From Gammaproteobacteria bacterium (GTDB lineage: Bacteria; Pseudomonadota; Gammaproteobacteria; Chromatiales; Chromatiaceae): a stretch of DNA of 38,437 nucleotides. The notes under the pieces were generated by a model. That model saw only the letters and a program-made list of their open reading frames with translations, was not told the DNA's origin and made no database searches. The position numbers were made by a program, and so were the translations under genes. Where the stretch lies: contig JASJBU010000007.1 of assembly GCA_030066355.1 (NCBI GenBank), positions 1 through 38,437 of the forward strand, written 5' to 3'. This document shows, one piece after another, positions 11,093 to 20,641 of this stretch. Numbering within the stretch: the stretch's first letter is position 1; every line of letters begins with the position of its first letter.

Positions 11093-11166
11093 TGGCTGGG
11101 GATGGAGGATTCGAACCTCCACATACGGAGTCAGAGTCCGCTGTCCTGCCATTAGACGAATCCCCA
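11093..11166 (-). tRNA. tRNA-Gln (anticodon CUG)
   Basis: Reverse complement TGGGGATTCGTCTAATGGCAGGACAGCGGACTCTGACTCCGTATGTGGAGGTTCGAATCCTCCATCCCCAGCCA; acceptor TGGGGAT/ATCCCCA, loop CTCTGAC, GGTTCGAATCC T-arm, encoded CCA. Confidence 0.95.
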
Positions 11167-11217
11167 GTAGTGGTCTCCCTGCTGACAACCGCGATCGCCG
11201 TCGCAACAGATGAGCAA

Positions 11218-11607
11218 TTAACGCTTGGAGAACTGAGGACGTTTACGGGCCTTGTGCAGACCCACTTTTTTACGTTCGACAGCTCGAGCATCCCGGGTCA
11301 GGAAACCGGCCCTGCGTAATACAGTATGCAGGGACTCATCATAGGCATCCAAGGCACGGGCAATGCCATGGCGAATGGCACCTGCCTGGCCAGTGGTCCC
11401 ACCACCGGTGACAGTCACATTGATATCGACTTTCTCACCCATCTCGGTGACATCCAATGGTTGACGCACCACCATACGGGCAGTCTCACGTCCGAAGTAT
11501 TCGTCCAATGGTCTTTTGTTGACCGTGATGTTGCCGCTGCCAGCGTTAAGAAAAACCCGAGCGGTGGAACTCTTGCGACGCCCGGTTGTATTTTGAGTCT
11601 CTGCCAT
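11218..11607 (-). CDS. rpsI: 30S ribosomal protein S9
   Basis: [32 protein letters not shown]...[11 protein letters not shown]. Confidence 0.98.
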   Translation of the reverse strand: MAETQNTTGRRKSSTARVFLNAGSGNITVNKRPLDEYFGRETARMVVRQPLDVTEMGEKVDINVTVTGGGTTGQAGAIRHGIARALDAYDESLHTVLRRAGFLTRDARAVERKKVGLHKARKRPQFSKR

Positions 11608-11633
11608 CGATCTTTCCTGGGAGTTTGTCTGTT

Positions 11634-12062
11634 TTAGATTTCCAGAGGTTGCGGTTGCTGGGCCTGATGAGTATGCTCGGGGCCGCTGAAGACCTTGAGC
11701 TTCTTGAACATCGCTCGGCCCAGAGGGTTCTTGGGAAGCATGCCCTTAACGGAGTGTTGTATCACTCGCTCCGGCGCCTTGACCAACAACTTCTCCAGAT
11801 TGATGGATTTCAGGTTACCCACATAACCAGTATGGTGATGGTACATCTTGTCGGACATCTTGTTACCCGTGACACGCACCTTCTCGGCATTGATCACCAC
11901 GATGTAATCGCCCGTATCCACGTGAGGGGTGTACTCGGGCTTGTGTTTACCACGCAGGCGTCGGGCAATCTCGGTGGAGAGGCGCCCCAAGGTCTTGTCT
12001 GTGGCATCTACGAGATACCAGTTACGGCGTACCTCGGCCGGCTTTGCACTTAAGGTAGTCAT
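11634..12062 (-). CDS. rplM: 50S ribosomal protein L13
   Basis: [48 protein letters not shown]. Confidence 0.98.
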   Translation of the reverse strand: MTTLSAKPAEVRRNWYLVDATDKTLGRLSTEIARRLRGKHKPEYTPHVDTGDYIVVINAEKVRVTGNKMSDKMYHHHTGYVGNLKSINLEKLLVKAPERVIQHSVKGMLPKNPLGRAMFKKLKVFSGPEHTHQAQQPQPLEI

Positions 12063-12071
12063 CCGATGTCA

Positions 12072-12082
12072 CTCCAATGGAG
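12072..12082 (-). promoter_or_regulatory. Mini-hairpin overlapping the rplM Shine-Dalgarno
   Basis: Minus-strand CTCC-att-GGAG; GGAG lies 9 nt before the rplM ATG. Confidence 0.4.
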
Positions 12083-12163
12083 AACTGTTTAACTTCTGAA
12101 AAAGACGGCGAATATTACAGTATTGGATGACCCTGCACAAGGGTCTCTTTGTGGAAGGTGAGC

Positions 12164-12193
12164 AAAAAAAAACGCAACAGGGGATGTTGCGTT
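12164..12193 (-). terminator. Rho-independent terminator of candidate sRNA
   Basis: Stem AACGCAACA/TGTTGCGTT (9 bp perfect), loop tcccc, then T9 on the minus strand (the last two overlap the stem). Confidence 0.85.
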
Positions 12194-12253
12194 CAGAATA
12201 ACCACCAAAAGGAGGAATGGAGGATTACTGATTTAGCTTCTAGATCAGTATGT
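12164..12253 (-). ncRNA. Candidate orphan small RNA (about 90 nt)
   Basis: No convincing ORF; minus-strand promoter TTGACA-17-TAGTGT (12288-12260), 5' hairpin at 12226-12250, anti-SD CCUCC motifs at 12211-12225, 9-bp intrinsic terminator at 12171-12193 followed by a U-tract of up to 9. Confidence 0.55.
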
Positions 12254-12259
12254 ACAAAT

Positions 12260-12288
12260 ACACTAATATAGTAAGGCCGAATTGTCAA
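12260..12288 (-). promoter_or_regulatory. Predicted sigma70 promoter of candidate sRNA
   Basis: Minus strand: perfect TTGACA (12288-12283), 17-nt spacer, TAGTGT (12265-12260). Confidence 0.5.
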
Positions 12289-12541
12289 GTATTTTCCATC
12301 TTCAGTGACTCAGGGTTGGGCATCAAATACCTACACACCCAGCGAACTCGCCGCGCCGGCTGGACGCAATAACCTGAGTAGGCACAGGCCAGTCACCACC
12401 TTTTATACTCGATGACCGCATGAGCCATCAATCAAGCCCGTCCCTCCACCACAACCGTTTCAGTTTGACATATCAGTATTACTTAACCCAAACTGCGATC
12501 TGATTCAGACTTACCCATCCGTTCAAAATACCGCCGAGCGA

Positions 12542-13540
12542 ATGACCCACTCCAGTTCACTCACCGAATCCGAATCCAAAAGACTGCAAGAGCTGGGGCT
12601 GGCCGTCATTCAAACTGAAACTGATGCCATATCAGCCCTTTCAAGTCGTATCGATCATGCGTTTGCCAAGGCCTGTCACTACCTGCTCTGTTGCACCGGT
12701 CGTATCGTCGTCATCGGCATGGGTAAATCGGGGCATATCGGCAGCAAGATAGCTGCCACCTTAGCCAGCACAGGTAGCCCGGCATTTTTCGTCCACCCCG
12801 GTGAAGCGAGTCATGGAGATCTGGGAATGATCACCCAATCCGATGTCGTCCTCGCTCTATCCAACTCCGGAGAAACCGATGAATTGCTAACCATTCTACC
12901 CCTGATAAAGCGCCTTGGAGTCCCTCTCATCGCCATGACTGGCAACCCAACCTCCACTTTGTCGAGAGAAGCCGAGGTCAATATCGATGTCAGTGTTGCG
13001 AAAGAGGCCTGCCCTCTGGGACTGGCCCCGACTTCCAGCACCACTGCAGCACTTGTCATGGGAGATGCCATGGCCGTTGCACTGTTGGAGGCCAGGGGAT
13101 TCACCGCTGAGGATTTCGCTCTGTCTCATCCCGGCGGCAGTCTGGGAAGGCGCCTTCTCCTGCATGTCAGTGATATCATGCATACTGGCAGTTCGCTACC
13201 GAAGGTAACGCTCGATGCTTCTCTCGAAGAAGCCCTCAAAGAGATGTCTGACAAGGGACTGGGCATGACCGCAATCGTCACATCTGCCGGGCAGCTGGCC
13301 GGTGTCTACACGGATGGTGACCTGCGGCGAACACTCGATCGCCCCGTGAATATACGGGATGTCAAAGTGTCAGAGGTCATGACCCCCCGGTGCAAGACCG
13401 CAGCCCCTGAGATGCTGGCCGCCGAAGCATTGCAGTTGATGGATCAGAATAAGATCAACGGTCTATTGGTAGTGGACGCCAACCAGGAGCTGGTTGGCGC
13501 TTTCAACATGCATGACCTGCTTAGGTCCGGCGTAATGTAG
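12542..13540 (+). CDS. kdsD: Arabinose-5-phosphate isomerase (KpsF/GutQ family, SIS + CBS domains)
   Basis: GRIVVIGMGKSGHIGSKIAATLASTGSPAFFVHPGEASHGDLGMI; two CBS repeats; next to kdsC and lptCAB. Confidence 0.95.
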   Translation: MTHSSSLTESESKRLQELGLAVIQTETDAISALSSRIDHAFAKACHYLLCCTGRIVVIGMGKSGHIGSKIAATLASTGSPAFFVHPGEASHGDLGMITQSDVVLALSNSGETDELLTILPLIKRLGVPLIAMTGNPTSTLSREAEVNIDVSVAKEACPLGLAPTSSTTAALVMGDAMAVALLEARGFTAEDFALSHPGGSLGRRLLLHVSDIMHTGSSLPKVTLDASLEEALKEMSDKGLGMTAIVTSAGQLAGVYTDGDLRRTLDRPVNIRDVKVSEVMTPRCKTAAPEMLAAEALQLMDQNKINGLLVVDANQELVGAFNMHDLLRSGVM

Positions 13541-13553
13541 GAGAAAGCTCGAA

Positions 13554-14075
13554 GTGCAGGACATTCAGGAAAAAGCCAGGCAAATCAAACTGCTCATTTT
13601 CGATGTTGATGGTGTATTGACGGATGGGAGCCTGTTTCTCGGAGACGATGGCCAAGAATACAAGGCCTTCAATTCGCGGGATGGACATGGTATGAAGATG
13701 CTTCAGGATACCGGGGTTCAGATCGGCATCATCACCGGTCGCACCTCGGAAGTTGTGAGTATCAGGATGGAAAGCCTGGGGATCGAGCATGTCTACCAAG
13801 GCAAAGGGGACAAGCTGCCTACCTACTTGGAGCTGCGGGATAAACTGGGACTCGGCGATGAGCAGGTAGCCTATGTGGGTGATGATGTCGTCGATCTACC
13901 GATCATGCGCCGGGTTGGCCTGGCTATTGCCGTGCAGGACGCCCACCCTCTTGTTATCCAGCATGCCCACTGGCAGACACCCCATGCGGGTGGTCGAAGT
14001 GCCGGGCGGGATGTTTGTGAGTTGCTCATGGATGCCCAGGGCAACCTGCAACAGGCCTTGGAAAGCTATCTTTAA
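13554..14075 (+). CDS. kdsC: 3-deoxy-D-manno-octulosonate 8-phosphate phosphatase
   Basis: LLIFDVDGVLTDGSLFLGDDGQEYKAFNSRDGHGMKML HAD motif; GTG start. Confidence 0.93.
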   Translation: MQDIQEKARQIKLLIFDVDGVLTDGSLFLGDDGQEYKAFNSRDGHGMKMLQDTGVQIGIITGRTSEVVSIRMESLGIEHVYQGKGDKLPTYLELRDKLGLGDEQVAYVGDDVVDLPIMRRVGLAIAVQDAHPLVIQHAHWQTPHAGGRSAGRDVCELLMDAQGNLQQALESYL

Positions 14076-14213
14076 GTCTGGAAACCACTGTGGTTCGAAT
14101 AAACTCTGTCAATCACCTGAGTCGACACCAAGCGACTGATACACCTTCCGAGTAAATGACGCCATGCACCTTGCAAGCCACTTCCTTCAATCCTGCATTA
14201 AGCGATTTCCAGG

Positions 14214-14777
14214 TTGAACCGTCATGCGTTATTCTTTTTCTTCCTAGTGCTTGGCGCCGCCATGGCTACCTGGTGGCTGACGGGCGATACCCCGTCAGAC
14301 GTCAGACAACCCAGGCCGGTGGGATCATTTCCCAACAGTTATGCCGAACAACTGACGGTGACCAGTTACAATCACGACGGCATTCCCCACTCCAGACTGC
14401 AAACTCCACGCATGCGCTATTACGAAGCAACCGATACCACACTACTGGATAAACCCATCCTTTGGCGCTACAGTCCCGACCACGCCCCCTGGCTGATCCA
14501 AGGGGAAACCGCACAGATCACCCAAGCGGGTGAAAAAATCAGTCTACCGGGCCCTGTAACCATCGATAGAGCGGGCTTGGGGGCCTCACCTCCCTACCAC
14601 ATCGAAACCCGCGATCTACATATGGTGGCCGCGACCAACTATGCCGAGACCGATCAGGCAATTCGAGTAGAGAGCGAGGATCACTGGATCACGGCCATCG
14701 GCATGCAAGGCTGGCTGCAAGAACCGGTGCGGATCAAGTTATTGAACCAGGTACGTGGCCATTATGACCGCCAATAG
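14214..14777 (+). CDS. lptC: LPS export system protein LptC
   Basis: N-terminal TM, YNHDGIPHSRLQTPRMRYYEATDTT...; position between kdsC and lptA; TTG start. Confidence 0.88.
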   Translation: MNRHALFFFFLVLGAAMATWWLTGDTPSDVRQPRPVGSFPNSYAEQLTVTSYNHDGIPHSRLQTPRMRYYEATDTTLLDKPILWRYSPDHAPWLIQGETAQITQAGEKISLPGPVTIDRAGLGASPPYHIETRDLHMVAATNYAETDQAIRVESEDHWITAIGMQGWLQEPVRIKLLNQVRGHYDRQ

Positions 14778-15273
14778 ACTCAGCAGCCTTTATCTCTTAA
14801 TCATCACGCTGTTATCGCCGGCGCTTTGTCACGCTCTCTCGACCGACAAGGATCAGCCCATTCACCTGGAGGCGGACAGTGTCGAGATCGATGAAGCAAG
14901 TGGCATTAGTGTCTATCTCGGCAATGTGATCATCACTCAGGGCAGCCTCAAGCTGTGGGCGGACAAGATGTGGATTCACCGCAACCAGGGGGGTATCCAA
15001 AAGATCATAACTGAGGGTAATCCGACGCATTTCCGACAGCTCATGGACAACTCCCCACAAGAGATCCGCGGCAGCGCCAAACGCGCGGAGCTGATGCTCG
15101 ACAAGGATGAGCTGCACCTTAGCCAGGACGCCCTTTTGGAGCAGGCTCAAGATCGATTTCAAAGTGACCGAATCATCTTTCTGCGCAGCAAATCCCTGGT
15201 CAAAGCAGGTACCAGCGCCCAGGGTAAGGAGCGAGTTCGGGTTGTCATCGAACCTGCTCAAACCGCCCAATGA
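14755..15273 (+). CDS. lptA: LPS transport periplasmic protein LptA
   Basis: Signal peptide, [40 protein letters not shown] OstA-like repeats. Confidence 0.92.
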   Translation: MAIMTANRLSSLYLLIITLLSPALCHALSTDKDQPIHLEADSVEIDEASGISVYLGNVIITQGSLKLWADKMWIHRNQGGIQKIITEGNPTHFRQLMDNSPQEIRGSAKRAELMLDKDELHLSQDALLEQAQDRFQSDRIIFLRSKSLVKAGTSAQGKERVRVVIEPAQTAQ

Positions 15274-15995
15274 GCGAATTGCGCGCCGAAAATCTCCGTA
15301 AACAGTATCGAAAGCGCTATGTAGTGGACGGCGTTTCCCTGGCGGTCTCAAGCGGAGAGGTGGTAGGTCTGCTTGGTCCGAATGGGGCAGGTAAGACTAC
15401 CAGTTTCTATATGATTGTCGGACTGGTGCAGGCCGACCATGGACAAATCAAGATCGACGACCAGGATGTCACGGATCAAGCCATGCATAACCGCGCCAAG
15501 CTAGGCATCGGCTATCTGGCCCAGGAGCCCTCCATATTCCGCCGCATGAGTGTGGAGAACAACATCCTGGCGATTCTGCAAACTCGTAAGGAAATGAGCA
15601 CTCAACAACGACAGGAACGCTGCGACCACCTGCTGGAGGAGTTTGGCATTAGCCACCTGCGCAACAATCAGGCGATGAGTCTATCGGGCGGAGAACGTCG
15701 GCGTTTGGAGATCGCCCGCGCGCTCTCCGTGCAGCCCCGTTTTGTCCTTCTCGACGAGCCTTTCGCGGGTGTAGATCCCATCGCGGTGATCGAGATCAAG
15801 AAGATCATACAACATCTCAAGACATTGAAAATTGGTATATTAATCACAGACCACAATGTTCGAGAGACCCTCGACATCTGCGATCGTGCCTACATAATCA
15901 ACAACGGCTCGGTGCTGGCCAAAGGCAGTACCGAGTCAATACTGAAGAATCCCGAGGTGCGATCCGTCTATTTGGGAGAACACTTCAGTATGTGA
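15270..15995 (+). CDS. lptB: LPS export ABC transporter ATP-binding protein LptB
   Basis: [20 protein letters not shown] Walker [16 protein letters not shown] signature, [16 protein letters not shown] Walker B. Confidence 0.97.
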   Translation: MSELRAENLRKQYRKRYVVDGVSLAVSSGEVVGLLGPNGAGKTTSFYMIVGLVQADHGQIKIDDQDVTDQAMHNRAKLGIGYLAQEPSIFRRMSVENNILAILQTRKEMSTQQRQERCDHLLEEFGISHLRNNQAMSLSGGERRRLEIARALSVQPRFVLLDEPFAGVDPIAVIEIKKIIQHLKTLKIGILITDHNVRETLDICDRAYIINNGSVLAKGSTESILKNPEVRSVYLGEHFSM

Positions 15996-16173
15996 CACCC
16001 GGGATGTGAGAAGATCGATGATTTCCCTTGTCAAAATCCGCCTTACCACTCGTTTCAATGACTCAGCTCAGGAATGGGAAACAAGATTCTTACCGCGTCG
16101 GTGATTTTTTGGCTAGAATGGAAAATGTAATAACATACAAATAACATACCAGGTTGAATATTTACCTCTGCCT

Positions 16174-17658
16174 ATGAAGCAGACACTCCAACTACGACTC
16201 GGCCAACACCTCACCATGACGCCCCAGTTGCAGCAGGCCATCCGCCTGTTGCAGTTGTCAACTTTGGATCTGAGTCAGGAGGTGCAGGAAGCCCTCGAGA
16301 CCAACCCACTGCTGGAGGCCATCGAGGAATACTCCGGCAGTAGCGAACTCAACGGCAGTGATCATCAACCCAAGGAGCTGACCGAGGCGAGCACTGAAGC
16401 TGGCCCGGATAACGACATCAACAACGAGCGAGAGATCAAGACCGATGCTGCATCCATATCGGATGAATTGCCGGTTGACAGCGAATGGACCGATGTCTAC
16501 GACAGTTATGTACCAAGCAGCAGCTCCGCCGCGGAGGGTGGAGACACGGAATTTCTCCTGCAGCAGGGGGCATCCGAATCGCTCCATGACCACCTGCTCT
16601 GGCAATTGAATCTCACCCCTTTATCAGCGCTCGACAATGCTATTGCCACTGCCATCATCGACGGCATCAATGACGACGGGTATTTCACCGGGAATCTGGA
16701 GGACATCTTACGCTCCCTGCAGAACGACGAGATCAGTCTGGATGAAGTGAAGGCGGTGTTACACCGAATTCAGGCGTTCGATCCCCCCGGAGTAGGAGCC
16801 CAGGATCCACAGGACTGCCTACTCATCCAGCTATACCAATTGCCGGAGGAGACCCCCTTTCGCAAGGCCGCCATTCAGCTCTGTAAACATCATTTCAAAC
16901 TTCTGGCAAGCCAGGATCAGGCACAGATCATCCGCCGCATGAAAATTGATGAGCAGACACTCTGCGGCATCACCCAATTGATCCGCTCATTGCATCCGCG
17001 CCCCGGTGCGCTGATCGTCGAATCCAATTCCCAATATGTGGTGCCCGAAGTCTTTGTCACTAAACGCAACGGCCGTTGGCATGTAGAGCTGAACCGGGAA
17101 GCCACGCCAAAATTGAAGGTCAACAGCGAATACGCAAATTTGATACGCCGTGCCGATCAAAGCGAAGACAACACCTTTCTGAAGAATCACCTGCAGGAGG
17201 CCCGCTGGTTCATCAAGAGCCTTATGAGCCGCAATGAGACCATCCTGCGGGTTGCCACCAAGATCGTCGAATACCAACGCGGCTTCTTTGAACACGGCGA
17301 CGAGGCCATGAAACCCCTGGTGCTTCGGGATATCGCCGAATCTTTGGAGATGCATGAATCGACCATCTCCCGGGTTACCACTCAGAAATATATGCACACC
17401 CCGAGAGGCACCTACGAGTTCAAGTACTTCTTCTCCAGCCATGTGAGCACCAGTGCTGGCGGCGAGTGTTCTTCAACCGCAATTCGTGCTCTGATTAAAA
17501 AATTGATTGCTGCTGAAAAGCCCAATAAGCCGCTCAGCGACAATAAGATCGCCACCATACTCTCCGAGCAAGGCATTAAAGTTGCGCGCCGGACGGTGGC
17601 CAAGTACCGTGAGTCGATGAGCATCCCGCCATCGAACGAGCGAAAGCGCCTGCTTTGA
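16174..17658 (+). CDS. rpoN: RNA polymerase sigma-54 factor
   Basis: N-terminal MKQTLQLRLGQHLTMTPQLQQAIRLLQLSTLDL; C-terminal RpoN box ARRTVAKYRESM. Confidence 0.98.
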   Translation: MKQTLQLRLGQHLTMTPQLQQAIRLLQLSTLDLSQEVQEALETNPLLEAIEEYSGSSELNGSDHQPKELTEASTEAGPDNDINNEREIKTDAASISDELPVDSEWTDVYDSYVPSSSSAAEGGDTEFLLQQGASESLHDHLLWQLNLTPLSALDNAIATAIIDGINDDGYFTGNLEDILRSLQNDEISLDEVKAVLHRIQAFDPPGVGAQDPQDCLLIQLYQLPEETPFRKAAIQLCKHHFKLLASQDQAQIIRRMKIDEQTLCGITQLIRSLHPRPGALIVESNSQYVVPEVFVTKRNGRWHVELNREATPKLKVNSEYANLIRRADQSEDNTFLKNHLQEARWFIKSLMSRNETILRVATKIVEYQRGFFEHGDEAMKPLVLRDIAESLEMHESTISRVTTQKYMHTPRGTYEFKYFFSSHVSTSAGGECSSTAIRALIKKLIAAEKPNKPLSDNKIATILSEQGIKVARRTVAKYRESMSIPPSNERKRLL

Positions 17659-17724
17659 ATCCGTTCAATCGGCAGATCCAGCGGGCAGACTGATGAGAAG
17701 ACTCATCTAAGATAGGAGATAATT

Positions 17725-18051
17725 ATGCAAATCAGCGTGACCGGCCATCATGTCGATATCAGCGATGCTCTGAAAAGTTATGTGGATAACAAATTCGAGC
17801 GTCTCGAGCGCCACTTCGAGCATGTCACCAACGTCCATGTGATACTCAGCGTAGAGAAGTTACGCCAAAAGGCCGAAGCAACCATGCACATCAATGGCGC
17901 AAAGGTCTTTGCCGACTCGGTCCATGAGGACATGTATGCCGCCATCGACGGCTTGACAGACAAGCTAGACAGGCAGGTCATCAAACATAAGGAAAAAATG
18001 CAAAACCGCCGTGGCGGAAATGGCGTCAAATACGCCGAGCAATCCGAGTAA
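17725..18051 (+). CDS. hpf: Ribosome hibernation promoting factor (HPF/YfiA)
   Basis: MQISVTGHHVDISDALKSYVDNKFERLERHFEHVTNVHVIL; AGGAG Shine-Dalgarno. Confidence 0.95.
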   Translation: MQISVTGHHVDISDALKSYVDNKFERLERHFEHVTNVHVILSVEKLRQKAEATMHINGAKVFADSVHEDMYAAIDGLTDKLDRQVIKHKEKMQNRRGGNGVKYAEQSE

Positions 18052-18072
18052 CAGTCTACTGGCGAGGTCTCC

Positions 18073-18534
18073 ATGTTTCCCGACGGCTTTATTGTTGAGA
18101 AGCGTATCGGCTGCAACGTGGCGGCAGCCAGCAAGAAACGGGTACTGGAACAGCTGGGCAAGCGGCTGGCTCAACCTGTTCCAGCCCTGACCCAAGATAT
18201 TGTCTTCGACGCCCTGCAGCAACGCGAGCGTCTCGGCAGCACCGGGCTTGGGAATGGCATTGCCCTACCCCATGCCCGTATGCCACAGGTCGCCAAGGCC
18301 GTCGGTGCCTTTATCCAGATACCCAATGGGGTTGATTTCGACGCGGTGGACAATCAGCCTGTGGATCTCGCATTCGGTATGCTGGTCCCTGAAAACGCCA
18401 CCGATGAACATCTGCAACTGCTCGCCCAATTGGCGAAGCTGTTCAGCGATACTGATTTCTGTAGTTTGTTGCGCAAGGCTGAAACAGCCGAGGAGTTATT
18501 GACCCTGATCCTGAATCAGCATATCTCCAGCTAG
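18073..18534 (+). CDS. ptsN: Nitrogen-regulatory PTS EIIA (PtsN)
   Basis: GLGNGIALPHARMPQVAKAVGAFIQI phospho-His motif; downstream of rpoN-hpf. Confidence 0.94.
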   Translation: MFPDGFIVEKRIGCNVAAASKKRVLEQLGKRLAQPVPALTQDIVFDALQQRERLGSTGLGNGIALPHARMPQVAKAVGAFIQIPNGVDFDAVDNQPVDLAFGMLVPENATDEHLQLLAQLAKLFSDTDFCSLLRKAETAEELLTLILNQHISS

Positions 18535-18536
18535 GC

Positions 18537-19478
18537 ATGACACCCACCAAGACCATCCGTGATCTGTACGAAAAATTCGTGACGGAACTCGAGTTGCGAT
18601 GGGATGGCGAGGGTGATGTTCGACTGGACGTCGAGGGCGATACGGAGCATGAGCCAAACATCCCGATGGTCGGACCATTCAACATGATACGTCCCAATCG
18701 TATCCAAATCATCGGGCCACCTGAACAAAAACATCTAAAATCCTTGGGAGAACCCGGCCATCAAAATTGCCTGGAAAGCCTTTTCAGTACCCAGCCGGCA
18801 GCGATCATCTTTACTGACAACCTCTCACCCACCTCGGATTGCGCGGCACTTGCCAAGAAAACCCGGACCGCCCTGATCAAGACCGCTCAACCCGATTACC
18901 GAATCATCAGCCATCTTTTGGCTCATTTCAGCAAGCTCTCCAATGAAAGCATCCTGTTACACGGGGTTTTCATGGAAGTCTTAGGTAAGGGCGTCCTGCT
19001 AACCGGCATGCCTGCTGCCGGCAAGCGCGAACTTGCGCTTGAACTCGTTTCTCGGGGACATCGTCTGGTGGCCGACGACGCCACCGAATTCATGCGCCTC
19101 GACCAGCAGACGTTGAATGGACGCTGCCCCCCCGTCCTCCAGGACTTCCTGGAAGTGCGAGGGCTCGGCGTACTGAACATCCGCGCGATGTTCGGCAACA
19201 GCGCAATCAAACCCAAGAAAGTCTCACACTTGATTATTGATTTACAGCCCCTGGAGCAGATCTCCCACAAGATAGATCGTCTTCATGGCAATCAATCCAA
19301 CAGCGACATTCTCGGTGTCACGGTGCCTAAAACCACCATACCCGTAGCCCCTGGCCGGAATCTGGCGATCCAGGTCGAGACTGCAGTCCGTCAACACCTG
19401 CTGCATATCGAAGGCTATGACGCTGCTGACGACTTTACCCGAAGACAACGGGAACACATCGATCATCCGCATGACTGA
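18537..19478 (+). CDS. hprK: HPr kinase/phosphorylase with atypical P-loop
   Basis: HGVFMEVLGKGVLLTGMPAAGKRELALELVSRGHRLVADDATEFMR; signature RCPPVLQDFLEVRGLGVLNIRAMFG. Confidence 0.92.
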   Translation: MTPTKTIRDLYEKFVTELELRWDGEGDVRLDVEGDTEHEPNIPMVGPFNMIRPNRIQIIGPPEQKHLKSLGEPGHQNCLESLFSTQPAAIIFTDNLSPTSDCAALAKKTRTALIKTAQPDYRIISHLLAHFSKLSNESILLHGVFMEVLGKGVLLTGMPAAGKRELALELVSRGHRLVADDATEFMRLDQQTLNGRCPPVLQDFLEVRGLGVLNIRAMFGNSAIKPKKVSHLIIDLQPLEQISHKIDRLHGNQSNSDILGVTVPKTTIPVAPGRNLAIQVETAVRQHLLHIEGYDAADDFTRRQREHIDHPHD

Positions 19479-19780
19479 ATCTGAGAGAACCGACAATCTC
19501 TTGACCACACACCCAATGGTCGAGACCTGCGAATGGTACTAGAGTGGAAGTTTCATGCCGCAGAAAACTCATACCACATGCCTATTGTCTTCTCCCGCGC
19601 GCTTTGGGTTAATCTAAACTATCAAGAGAAATGTTGACTGCAAATACGACAGGACCGGCCGAGCAATAAGATCCTGAAAGCATCGATCAACAGTGGATAA
19701 TAAAGCTCCGCTCATGCCTTCTTTTCCAACAGGATTGAAAGACAGCGATCAACTCTAACAACCACACAACCAAGGTAATC

Positions 19781-20641
19781 ATGGGCATCAAGATAGACAT
19801 CATAACCGGACTCTCAGGCTCAGGAAAAACCATCGCCCTACACACCTTGGAAGATTTGGGTTACTACTGTATCGACAATCTACCGGTCTGCCTGTTAGCG
19901 GCATTTGCCGAGCATCTGGCCAAAAACCCCGAAGAGATCTTTTCCCGAACCGCTGTCGGCATCGACGCGCGTAGCCAACCTACGCACATTGCCAAACTGC
20001 CGGAAAAGGTCAAACAGATGCGTGAACAGGGAATTCAATGCGAGATCGTATTTTTGGAGGCCCAGCCCGACACCCTGATCAAGCGCTTCAGTGAAACCAA
20101 ACGCAAACATCCGCTATCCGATGAAAACCGCTCCCTTGCCGAAGCGATAAGACTGGAACGTACTCTGCTGGAGCCGCTCATCAACAGTGCCGATCTGCTC
20201 ATCGATACTACGCATACTACACTGCATGAATTGCGGAGCCTGATTCGTGACCGAATTGGCGAGACAACCCGCCGTGTCTCACTGTTGTTCGAATCCTTTG
20301 GATTCAAACACGGCGTACCTCGAGATGTAGACTTCGTTTTCGACGTCCGGTGCCTACCCAATCCCTATTGGGAACGGGAGCTACGGCCCCTGACCGGCCT
20401 TGACCCTCAGGTAGCGGCGTTTCTTGAACGCAGCATCGAAACCGAGGACATGCTGAACGACTTGATCCTGTTCCTGGAACGCTGGGTCCCGCGTTTCGAA
20501 GCGGATGGGCGTAGCTACCTGACCATCGCCATCGGTTGCACGGGCGGACAGCATCGCTCCGTTTTCATCACAGACCGGCTCTTCAACTATTTTCAGAGCC
20601 AGGGCCATAAAGTTCTGAGCCGCCACCGGGAATTACCATGA
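19781..20641 (+). CDS. rapZ: RNase adapter protein RapZ (YvcJ/RapZ family)
   Basis: IDIITGLSGSGKTIALHTLEDLGYYCIDNLPVCLL; FDVRCLPNPYWERELRPLTGLD; IGCTGGQHRSVF. Confidence 0.97.
   Translation: MGIKIDIITGLSGSGKTIALHTLEDLGYYCIDNLPVCLLAAFAEHLAKNPEEIFSRTAVGIDARSQPTHIAKLPEKVKQMREQGIQCEIVFLEAQPDTLIKRFSETKRKHPLSDENRSLAEAIRLERTLLEPLINSADLLIDTTHTTLHELRSLIRDRIGETTRRVSLLFESFGFKHGVPRDVDFVFDVRCLPNPYWERELRPLTGLDPQVAAFLERSIETEDMLNDLILFLERWVPRFEADGRSYLTIAIGCTGGQHRSVFITDRLFNYFQSQGHKVLSRHRELP

Noticed and set aside
10912-11319. Plus-strand ORF across the tRNA-Gln region and into rpsI
   Set aside because: Spans the tRNA gene and its terminator and is antisense to rpsI; typical spurious ORF around a tRNA.
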